From: Microbacterium kunmingense
Lineage (GTDB): Bacteria > Actinomycetota > Actinomycetes > Actinomycetales > Microbacteriaceae
DNA length: 64,000 bases
Assembly: GCF_023155745.1 (NCBI RefSeq)
Contig: NZ_JAKNUS010000001.1
Location: forward strand, 186,001-250,000
Direction: 5' to 3'
Shown here piece by piece: positions 57,984 to 64,000 of this stretch. Positions within the stretch are counted from its first letter, which is position 1. Every line of letters begins with the position of its first letter. The notes beneath the pieces are model-generated. The model searched no databases. It saw only the letters and a program-made list of their open reading frames with translations, and was not told the origin of the DNA. Position numbers and translations under genes: made by a program.

Positions 57984-58658
57984 TCAGGCGTCGAGCGTGA
58001 CGACCTCGTCGTTGACCGTCGACGCGTCGGCGGAGAACAGCGCGACGAACTCGGTGGCGACGCGCTCCTCGAGACCCTCGAGGCTCTTCACGCGGAAGAC
58101 GACCGCGGCGCCCGACGCCGGTTCACCGGCATCCCTCGCGGCCTTGGCCAGGCCGTGCGCGACAGCGCGCGTCCACGCCTCGCTCGCGGCCTTCACCGCG
58201 GCATAGTTCGCGCCGCCGGCCAGCGGCCGGGCGACCGCGGTCGAGGAGATCATCGCGAGCCGCCCGACGGGCGAGGCCACGAGGTCGTCGAAGAACGCGC
58301 GGGTGACGTGCCGAAGGGCGGTGAGCGAGGTCTCGAGCACTCGGTAGTCGTGGTCGCTCTGCCCGGCCAGGCCGCCGCCGCCGCGCCATCCGCCGACGAG
58401 GTGCAGGATGCCGTCGACGCGGCCGTGCGCGGTGCGCACCCTCTCCGCGAGCCCGGTGACGGCTGCCTCGTCGGTGAGGTCGACCGTCTCGGTCGCGACG
58501 CCGGAGACGGCGGCGGCGAGAGCGGCGAGCTTCTCGGGATCGCGCCCCGCGACCACCACCCGCGCGCCCGCGGCGGTGAGGGCCTCGGCCGCGACACGAC
58601 CTACGGTGCTCGTGCCGCCGGCGAGCAGCACGACCCGGCCGGCGACGGGGTCAGTCAT
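57984..58658 (-). CDS. SDR family oxidoreductase, second in the DUF6421 operon
   Basis: This 224-aa SDR has VLLAGGTSTVGRVAAEALTA (GxxxGxx), VVAGRDPEKLAAL, HLVGGWRGGG and YAAVKAASEAWTRAV (Y-x-x-x-K). It is short but complete for an atypical SDR. It overlaps the DUF6421 gene by 8 nt. Substrate unknown. A TTGTACGTAC-like start region is absent, so it relies on the upstream promoter. Confidence 0.82.
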   Translation of the reverse strand: MTDPVAGRVVLLAGGTSTVGRVAAEALTAAGARVVVAGRDPEKLAALAAAVSGVATETVDLTDEAAVTGLAERVRTAHGRVDGILHLVGGWRGGGGLAGQSDHDYRVLETSLTALRHVTRAFFDDLVASPVGRLAMISSTAVARPLAGGANYAAVKAASEAWTRAVAHGLAKAARDAGEPASGAAVVFRVKSLEGLEERVATEFVALFSADASTVNDEVVTLDA

Positions 58659-60057
58659 CGGTGCCCCGGATGCCGGCGGTCGACTCGATCACCGGACGCA
58701 TCTTCTTCTCCAGCGCCTCGAAGAACATCGACAGCGGGAACTCGTCGTCCAGCACCGCGTCGGTGTACCCCTTCGGCGCGCCCGCGAGGACGTCGTCGGG
58801 GAGCCCGCGTGCCCAGCGCGACGCCGGGTGCGGGGCGAGGGTCTGTCGCACGAGGTCGTAGGCCGCGAGCCAGTGGGCGGTCTTCGGCCGGTCGATGGAG
58901 CGCCAGTACAGCTCGTCGATCGCGTCGCCGAGCGCGACGACCGCGGCGGGAACGCCTTCCCAGTCGAACGCTAGCGAGGTGTCGGTCCAGTGCAGCACCC
59001 CGCGCTGGTGGAGCCACGCGAACAGCAGCTGCCCGCCGAGACCGTCGTAGTTGCGCACCCGCGAGCCGGTGATCGCGAAGCGGAAGATACGGTCGAAGAT
59101 CACCGCGTACTGCACCAGGATCGCGTGCTCGAGCGTCTCGGCGTCGGTGTCGCCGAGGGTCTCGCCCGCCTCGACCCGGGCCCGGAGGCGCGCGGTGAGG
59201 CCGACGCACTCGCGGAACGCGGTGAGGTCGCAGCGCAGCTCCTCCAGCGAGTACAGGAAGTAGGGCATCCGCTGCTTGATCATGAACGGGTCGAAGGGCA
59301 GGTCGCCGCGCATGTGGGTGCGGTCGTGGATGAGGTCCCACATGACGAAGGTCTTCTCCGTCAATCGCTGGTCGTCGAGCATGCGCGCGGCACCCTCGGG
59401 AAGGTCGAGCTTGGTGATCTCGGCGGCGGCCCGGGTGACCCGGCGATAGCGGGCGGCCTCGCGGTCCTGGAAGATCGCGCCCCACGTGAAGGTCGGGATC
59501 TCCCGCATCGCCACGGTCTCGGGGAACAGCACGGCGCTGTTGGTGTCGTAGCCGGGGGTGAAATCCAGGAGCCGGAGCGACAGGAAGAGGCGGTTGGTGT
59601 ACTCGGTCTCGAGCTGGGCGATGAACTCCGGCCAGATCACCTCGACGAGCACGGCCTCCAGGTGGCGGTTCGGCGAGCCGTTCTGGGTGTACATCGGGAA
59701 GACGACGAGGTGGCGCAGGCCGTCGACCCGGTGCTCCTGCGGCTGGAAGGCGACGAGGGAGTCGAGGAAGTCGGGCTCGGCGAAGCCGCCGTCGGCCCAG
59801 CGGCGAAGGTCGACGACGGATGCTGCGAGGTAGGCCTCGTCGTGCGGGAAGCGCGGTGCGAGGGCGGTGATCGCGTCGGCGATGACGGCGACGAGCTCGC
59901 GGGCGCGGTCGTGCACCTGCGGATCGGGTATCGAGCCGTCCTTCACCTGCAGGGTCTGGATCTCGATGGCGGCGGACTTCAGGGCGAGCCACTCGGGCGA
60001 GGTCTCGACTCCGGACGCAGTCAGCGATGCCGCGGGCGCAGGGATGACGGTGCTCAT
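58651..60057 (-). CDS. DUF6421 family protein
   Basis: This 468-aa soluble protein has no signal peptide. Features are WLALKSAAIEIQTLQVKDGS, VIWPEFIAQLETEYTNRLF, EKTFVMWDLIHDRTHMRGDL with a His pair (HDRTHMR), MPYFLYSLEELRCDLTAF and LHWTDTSLAFDWEGVPAAVV. From memory this is DUF6421, found in actinobacteria. The HxxxH pattern could bind metal, but no reaction is known. The ATG has TATACT 7 nt upstream. It is divergent from an Lrp/AsnC gene across 87 bp with a strong dyad, so it is probably Lrp-controlled. Confidence 0.7.
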   Translation of the reverse strand: MSTVIPAPAASLTASGVETSPEWLALKSAAIEIQTLQVKDGSIPDPQVHDRARELVAVIADAITALAPRFPHDEAYLAASVVDLRRWADGGFAEPDFLDSLVAFQPQEHRVDGLRHLVVFPMYTQNGSPNRHLEAVLVEVIWPEFIAQLETEYTNRLFLSLRLLDFTPGYDTNSAVLFPETVAMREIPTFTWGAIFQDREAARYRRVTRAAAEITKLDLPEGAARMLDDQRLTEKTFVMWDLIHDRTHMRGDLPFDPFMIKQRMPYFLYSLEELRCDLTAFRECVGLTARLRARVEAGETLGDTDAETLEHAILVQYAVIFDRIFRFAITGSRVRNYDGLGGQLLFAWLHQRGVLHWTDTSLAFDWEGVPAAVVALGDAIDELYWRSIDRPKTAHWLAAYDLVRQTLAPHPASRWARGLPDDVLAGAPKGYTDAVLDDEFPLSMFFEALEKKMRPVIESTAGIRGTDD

Positions 60058-60064
60058 GCGCCTC

Positions 60065-60070
60065 AGTATA
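60065..60070 (-). promoter_or_regulatory. -10 box of the DUF6421-SDR operon
   Basis: TATACT on the minus strand ends 7 nt before the ATG at 60057. A leaderless message is likely. The dyad at 60098-60116 lies upstream of the expected -35. Confidence 0.55.
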
Positions 60071-60097
60071 GGAAAGGTTCCGGTCATTCGCCATTTG

Positions 60098-60116
60098 GAC
60101 AGGATGATTTCCTGTC
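60098..60116. promoter_or_regulatory. Putative Lrp-type operator (7-5-7 dyad)
   Basis: GACAGGA and TCCTGTC are perfect inverted repeats separated by TGATT. The dyad sits in the 87-bp gap between divergent DUF6421 and lrp genes and overlaps the expected -35 of lrp. This is the place and form expected of an AsnC/Lrp autoregulatory site. A second 12-bp palindrome AGCGTGCACGCT is at 60122-60133, just before the lrp -10. Confidence 0.5.
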
Positions 60117-60132
60117 GCGCGAGCGTGCACGC

Positions 60133-60138
60133 TACGCT
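60133..60138 (+). promoter_or_regulatory. -10 box (leaderless) of the lrp gene
   Basis: TACGCT ends 6 nt before the ATG at 60145. A bound repressor at the 60098-60116 dyad would cover the -35 region. Confidence 0.5.
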
Positions 60139-60144
60139 CGACCC

Positions 60145-60645
60145 ATGAGCGGAGGCGACGCGAACGGCCCGACTCCCCGCCTCGACGACGACATCGACGC
60201 CGGGATCGTCTCGGTCGTGAGCACCAACGCCCGCGCCACCCTCGCCGAGCTCTCCGCGGCGGTCGGGCTGTCGGTCTCGGCGGTGCAGACGCGCCTGCGG
60301 CGCCTGGAGGCGCGCGGGGTCATCACCGGCTACCGCGCGCAGCTCGACGCCGAGGCGGTCGGCAAACCCCTCTCGGCGTTCGTCGAGATCACCCCGCTCG
60401 ATCCCGGTCAGCCCGATGACGCCCCCGAGCGCCTGGAACACCTCGCCGAGATCGAGGCGTGCCACTCCATCGCCGGCGATGCCAGCTACATCCTGTTCGT
60501 CCGCGTCGAGAGCCCGCGCCATCTCGAGGCGCTCATCCGCGACATCCGCGCTGCCGCCCAGGTGAACACCCGCACCACCGTCGTGCTGCAGACCTTCTAC
60601 GAGAACCGGCCGATCCGGGTGCCGCGGGGTACGGTCGACCAATGA
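60145..60645 (+). CDS. Lrp/AsnC family transcriptional regulator
   Basis: This 166-aa protein has an N-terminal HTH (DAGIVSVVSTNARATLAELS, SVSAVQTRLRRLEARGVITG). The C-terminal RAM/ligand domain contains AFVEITPLD, ECHSIAGDASYILFVRVE and NTRTTVVLQTFYE-like elements. It probably senses an amino acid and controls the divergent DUF6421-SDR operon and itself. The next gene, a lipid-kinase-like protein, overlaps its stop (ATGA) and is co-transcribed. Confidence 0.9.
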   Translation: MSGGDANGPTPRLDDDIDAGIVSVVSTNARATLAELSAAVGLSVSAVQTRLRRLEARGVITGYRAQLDAEAVGKPLSAFVEITPLDPGQPDDAPERLEHLAEIEACHSIAGDASYILFVRVESPRHLEALIRDIRAAAQVNTRTTVVLQTFYENRPIRVPRGTVDQ

Positions 60646-61586
60646 CGACCGACGGTTCGGGCCTGCTCATCCTCCGCAACAGCCGGTCGGGGACAGCGGT
60701 GATCCGCACCGACCCCGCCGACCTGTTCGCCGAGCGTCTCCCCGGAGCGCGGGTGTACGAGCTGTCGCAGGGACAAGATCTGGCGGATGCCGTCGACGCG
60801 GCGTTCACCGGGGGCGACCCGCCCCGCGTGCTGGGCGTCCACGGCGGCGATGGATCGGTGTCCCGCATGGCGGGCCTCGCGCGGGAGCGCGGAGTGCCGC
60901 TGCTGGTGATGCCCGGGGGGACCTTCAACCACTTCGCCCGCTCCGCCGGTCTCGAGGAAGTCGAAACCGCGGTCGATGCCTACCTCGCCGGCGACACCGT
61001 CGAGGTCGCCGCGATGGAGGTGCGCGAGGGGCAGGGGGAGGCGATCCTCGCCCTGAACGCCGCGTCGGTGGGCGCCTACCCCGAGCTGATCGAGGAGCGC
61101 GACAAGCGGCGCCGCCGGTTCGGGAAATGGCTCGGCGGCATCATCGCCGCGTGGCGGACCATGCGCACCGCCGAGCCCCTGGAGATCGTCCGCGACGGAC
61201 GCCGGGCGCGTGTCTGGTCGGTCTTCGTCGGCGTCGGTACGAACGACCCGAAGCGGGTGGCGACCATGCAGCGCGAGACGCTGGAAGATCCGGTGCTCGA
61301 CATCCGGATCCACCACGCGCGCGGCACACGGCTGCGGGCGATCGCTTCGCTCGCCTTCGGCAAGCGCACGGCGGCGGTGCTCCGCGCCGTGCGGCTGATG
61401 CCCGAGAAGCGCGACGTCGAGCGGCTGCTCGAGACCGAGTTCGAGATGACCGTGCGTCCGGGGCCCGGCCGGCCCGAGGTGTGGGTGCACGACGGCGAGC
61501 TCGAAGAGCCGCGCGGCGAGGAGTTCACGCTGCGCTTCACCGTGATCCCCACCGCGCTGACGGTCTTCGCCCCGCGCCCTCGCTAA
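60642..61586 (+). CDS. Diacylglycerol kinase-like (DAGK catalytic domain) protein
   Basis: This 314-aa protein has the DAGKc pattern LLILRNSRSGTA, VLGVHGGDGSVSRMAGLA (the GGDG motif) and PLLVMPGGTFNHFARSAGL. The acidic C-terminal part with VNPKR-like residues and WVHDGELEEPRGEEFTLRF follows. It should phosphorylate a lipid or sphingoid-like alcohol. Coupling to lrp suggests regulation with it. The gene ends 14 nt before a large palindrome. Confidence 0.85.
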   Translation: MTTDGSGLLILRNSRSGTAVIRTDPADLFAERLPGARVYELSQGQDLADAVDAAFTGGDPPRVLGVHGGDGSVSRMAGLARERGVPLLVMPGGTFNHFARSAGLEEVETAVDAYLAGDTVEVAAMEVREGQGEAILALNAASVGAYPELIEERDKRRRRFGKWLGGIIAAWRTMRTAEPLEIVRDGRRARVWSVFVGVGTNDPKRVATMQRETLEDPVLDIRIHHARGTRLRAIASLAFGKRTAAVLRAVRLMPEKRDVERLLETEFEMTVRPGPGRPEVWVHDGELEEPRGEEFTLRFTVIPTALTVFAPRPR

Positions 61587-61600
61587 CCCCCTCCTCTGAT

Positions 61601-61673
61601 CCGCGAGAGTGCATCTGGGCGCCGAGGATGCGGGTAGACCCCTGATTCTCGGCGCGCAGATGCACTCTCGCGG
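61601..61673. repeat. Large palindrome between convergent genes (REP-like / bidirectional terminator)
   Basis: CCGCGAGAGTGCATCTGGGC at 61601-61620 and its mirror up to 61673 form 25-nt arms (61601-61625 with 61649-61673) with one mismatch. The imperfect pairing continues into the loop, which contains GGGTAGACCC. The 73-bp palindrome fills the gap between the kinase and mmsA stop codons, a place where a bidirectional terminator is expected. There is no U-tract. Confidence 0.6.
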
Positions 61674-61696
61674 TGGAGAGTGGAGAACGAGGCGCG

Positions 61697-63229
61697 TCAG
61701 CTGTGCTGCGGGAAGCCCAGGTTGATGCCGCCGTGCGACGGGTCGAGCCAGCGGCTCGTCACCGCCTTCTCCTGCGTGAAGAAGTCGAACCCGTGCGGCC
61801 CGTACGCCTTCGCGTCGCCGAAGAGCGACGCCTTCCACCCGCCGAACGAGTGGTAGGCCACAGGCACCGGGATCGGCACGTTGACACCGATCATCCCGAC
61901 CTGCACCTCGTGCTGGAAGCGACGAGCGGCACCGCCGTCGTTGGTGAAGATCGCGGTGCCGTTGCCGAAGGCGCCGGAGTTGATCAGCTCCAGCCCCTCC
62001 TCGTACCCGTCCACCCGGACGACCGAGAGCACCGGGCCGAAGATCTCGTCGCGGTACGCCGCCGAGGTGGTCGGCACACGGTCGATGAGGGTCGGTCCGA
62101 CCCAGAACCCGTTCGGGTCGCCGTCGACCTCGATGCCGCGTCCGTCGACGACGACGTCCGCGCCATCACCGGCGGCCACATCGACGTACGACGAGACCTT
62201 GTCGCGGTGCGCGGCGGTGATCACCGGGCCCATGTCGCAGCCGCGCGTGCCGTCGCCGGTCCGCAGCGTCGCCATGCGCGCCGAGATCTTCTCCACCAGT
62301 GCGTCGGCGACCGCGTCGACGGCGAGGACGACCGAGATCGCCATGCACCGCTCGCCCGCCGACCCGAAGCCGGCGTTCACCGCCGCGTCGGCGGCGAGGT
62401 CGAGGTCGGCGTCGGGGAGGACCAGCATGTGGTTCTTCGCCCCGCCGAGCGCCTGCACGCGCTTGCCGTGCCGGGTTCCGGTCTCGTAGACGTAGCGGGC
62501 GATGGGAGTCGAGCCGACGAACGAGATCGCGCGCACCTCGGGGTGCTCGAGCAGGGCGTCCACGGCCACCTTGTCACCGTGGACGACGTTGAGCACGCCG
62601 TCGGGAAGGCCCGCCTCGGTCAGACGCTCGGCCATCCAGTTCGCCGCGGTCGGGTCCTTCTCGCTGGGCTTGAGCACCACGGCGTTTCCCGCAGCGAGGG
62701 CGATCGCGAAGAACCACATCGGCACCATCGCGGGGAAGTTGAACGGGCTGATGATCCCGACCACGCCGAGCGGCTGGCGCAGGGTGTAGACGTCGATGCC
62801 GGTGGAGACGTTCTCGGAGTACGCGCCCTTGGTCAGGTGCCCCAGGCCGCACGCGAACTCCACGACCTCGAGGCCTCGCGCGATCTCGCCGTGGGCGTCG
62901 GAGATCACCTTGCCGTGCTCCGAGGTGAGGATCGCGGCGAGCTCGTCCTTGCGCTGATTCACCAGCTCGCGGAACGCGAACATCACCTGCTGGCGTTTGG
63001 CGATGCTGGCGTTCTTCCACTCCGCTGCGGCGGCCGAGGCGACACCGACAACGTGGTCGACGTCATCGGTGGTGGCGAAGCGCACCTCCTTCTGCACCGT
63101 CCCCAGGGCGGGGTTGTACACCGGGCCGGTGCGGTCGCCCGCTCCCGCCCAGGGGGCTCCTCCCACCCAGTGATCGAGGATCGCGGTCGCGGACGGCGTC
63201 GTCTGCTCCAGGGTCGTGGTGTCGGTCAT
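61697..63229 (-). CDS. mmsA: CoA-acylating methylmalonate-semialdehyde dehydrogenase
   Basis: This 510-aa aldehyde dehydrogenase converts (methyl)malonate semialdehyde to acyl-CoA in valine, beta-alanine and inositol catabolism. SPFNFPAMVPMWFFAIALA, the RGLEVVEFACG segment, and the Cys nucleophile C295 in GSAGERCMAIS identify it. The FFTQEKAVTSRW end is a strong MmsA mark. SD GGAAGGA precedes the ATG. It follows an aminotransferase gene on the same strand, consistent with an amino-acid degradative operon. Confidence 0.9.
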   Translation of the reverse strand: MTDTTTLEQTTPSATAILDHWVGGAPWAGAGDRTGPVYNPALGTVQKEVRFATTDDVDHVVGVASAAAAEWKNASIAKRQQVMFAFRELVNQRKDELAAILTSEHGKVISDAHGEIARGLEVVEFACGLGHLTKGAYSENVSTGIDVYTLRQPLGVVGIISPFNFPAMVPMWFFAIALAAGNAVVLKPSEKDPTAANWMAERLTEAGLPDGVLNVVHGDKVAVDALLEHPEVRAISFVGSTPIARYVYETGTRHGKRVQALGGAKNHMLVLPDADLDLAADAAVNAGFGSAGERCMAISVVLAVDAVADALVEKISARMATLRTGDGTRGCDMGPVITAAHRDKVSSYVDVAAGDGADVVVDGRGIEVDGDPNGFWVGPTLIDRVPTTSAAYRDEIFGPVLSVVRVDGYEEGLELINSGAFGNGTAIFTNDGGAARRFQHEVQVGMIGVNVPIPVPVAYHSFGGWKASLFGDAKAYGPHGFDFFTQEKAVTSRWLDPSHGGINLGFPQHS

Positions 63230-63281
63230 GTCTTCCTTCCGGTGGGTCCCCTCGTGAGGGACACGTGGTTCCAGTCTGTCG

Positions 63282-64000
63282 TCAGAGTCGAACGGTCGCG
63301 AGGGCGGCGTCGTAGATGTCCAGCGCCTCGGCGACCTCATCGGCGGTGACGACGCACGGCGGCACGACGTGGATGCGGTTGTCGGCGGTGAAGGGCAGCA
63401 GGCCCCGCGCCATGAGGTCTTTCTTCAGCGCGCCGACGGCGGCTGCCGGCAGCGGTTCACGCGTTTCGCGGTCGGTGACCAGCTCCAGGGCCCAGAAGAC
63501 GCCCTCGCCCCGCACCTCCCCGATGACCTCGTGCTTCTCCGCCAGAGCGACCAGCCCTGGGCCGATCGCCTCCGCACCCATACGGCGGGCGTTGTCGACG
63601 ATGCCCTCGGACTCCATCGCATCGAGCGCCGCGATGATGGATGCCGCGGCGAGAGGGTGCCCGCTGTAGGTGAGGCCGCCCGGGAAGACGCGCTCGTCGA
63701 ACGTGGCGGCGATCTCGTCGGAGATGATCACCCCGCCCACCGGCACATAGCCGGAGTTGACGCCCTTGGCGAAGGTGATGAGGTCGGGCACCACGTCGTA
63801 GCCGTCGAACGCGAACCAGCGCCCGGTGCGACCGAAGCCCGCCATCACCTCGTCGAGGATCAGGAGGATGCCGTAACGGTCGGCGAGCGCGCGGACACCC
63901 GCGAGGTACCCCGGCGGGGGGAGCAGCACCCCGGCGGTGCCGGGCACCGACTCCAGCAGAAGAGTGGCGATGCTCGCCGGGCCCTCGGCCTGGATGACCC
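63282..64000 (-). CDS. Class III aminotransferase (omega-amino acid type), 5' end outside window
   Basis: The visible 239 codons are the C-terminal part of a PLP-dependent class III aminotransferase. Marks are LLILDEVMAGFGRTG, the PLP lysine in ITFAKGVNSGYVPVGG, and FPGGLTYSGHPLAAASIIAAL. The frame runs off the right edge. Relatives transfer amino groups from beta-alanine, GABA or 3-aminoisobutyrate to pyruvate or 2-oxoglutarate, giving the semialdehyde used by the following mmsA. It ends 52 nt before the mmsA start and is probably co-transcribed. Confidence 0.88.
   Translation of the reverse strand, partial: VIQAEGPASIATLLLESVPGTAGVLLPPPGYLAGVRALADRYGILLILDEVMAGFGRTGRWFAFDGYDVVPDLITFAKGVNSGYVPVGGVIISDEIAATFDERVFPGGLTYSGHPLAAASIIAALDAMESEGIVDNARRMGAEAIGPGLVALAEKHEVIGEVRGEGVFWALELVTDRETREPLPAAAVGALKKDLMARGLLPFTADNRIHVVPPCVVTADEVAEALDIYDAALATVRL

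Noticed and set aside
1..64000. tRNA, rRNA or CRISPR array
   Set aside because: No cloverleaf-like CCA-ended or GTTCGA-type sequences, rRNA segments or regularly spaced repeats were noticed by eye. Exhaustive tools were not available.

Overview
The window is a very GC-rich, gene-dense actinobacterial chromosome segment. Its gene content points to Microbacteriaceae, probably Microbacterium or a close relative: a coenzyme F420 cluster, a DUF222/HNH endonuclease, an actinobacterial type VII secretion (T7SS) operon, a coproporphyrin-type haem oxidase, and chains of genes joined by ATGA or GTGA overlaps. The taxonomy is inferred from content, not measured. No rRNA, tRNA, CRISPR array, insertion sequence or prophage was seen.

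Layout: 1-9.4 kb holds housekeeping and accessory genes: an AAA ATPase, an SDR, a POT peptide transporter, a DHA2 drug exporter, a GNAT acyltransferase with a nearby MenC/N-acylamino-acid-racemase-like enzyme, and a lipoprotein whose start lies in a palindromic repeat. 9.4-18 kb is a seven-gene T7SS operon on the minus strand (RDD-FHA, DUF6177-like, a 92-aa mini-EccB-like protein, EccD, a MinD-like protein, EccC, and a 124-aa protein). 18-24.5 kb is its effector island: three small WXG100/ESAT-6-type genes, a 993-aa effector carrying a TNT (NAD+ glycohydrolase) domain and a papain-fold toxin domain, Imm35/YrhB immunity genes, a degenerate stand-alone TNT protein, and a truncated Imm35 remnant.

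24.6-29.2 kb carries a GH15 glucoamylase/trehalase, glycyl-tRNA synthetase and a base-excision repair protein. 29.2-36.1 kb is an ABC exporter (two FtsX-type permeases, two ATPases) overlapping a haem-pathway oxidase. 37.6-39.7 kb holds three small envelope-type proteins and hemD, which is preceded by an abutting 30-codon leader ORF. 39.7-45.2 kb is mixed accessory content ending in an HNH endonuclease. 45.3-51.6 kb is an F420 operon: fbiC, a Baeyer-Villiger-type monooxygenase, an F420-dependent dehydrogenase, cofC/fbiD and a non-specific nuclease. 51.7-64 kb contains an ABC transporter, branched-chain/valine catabolic enzymes (HIBYL-CoA hydrolase, mmsA, a class III aminotransferase), threonine aldolase, and a divergent DUF6421/Lrp pair around a 7-5-7 dyad.

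Three points deserve most attention. First, the CofH half of FbiC lacks the radical-SAM CxxxCxxC motif while the CofG half keeps it. Second, the T7SS island pairs a dual-toxin effector with an eroded array of toxin/immunity cassettes next to a stripped-down secretion operon. Third, at least sixteen genes have a TANNNT-like -10 hexamer ending 6-7 nt before the start codon, so leaderless transcripts appear common here.
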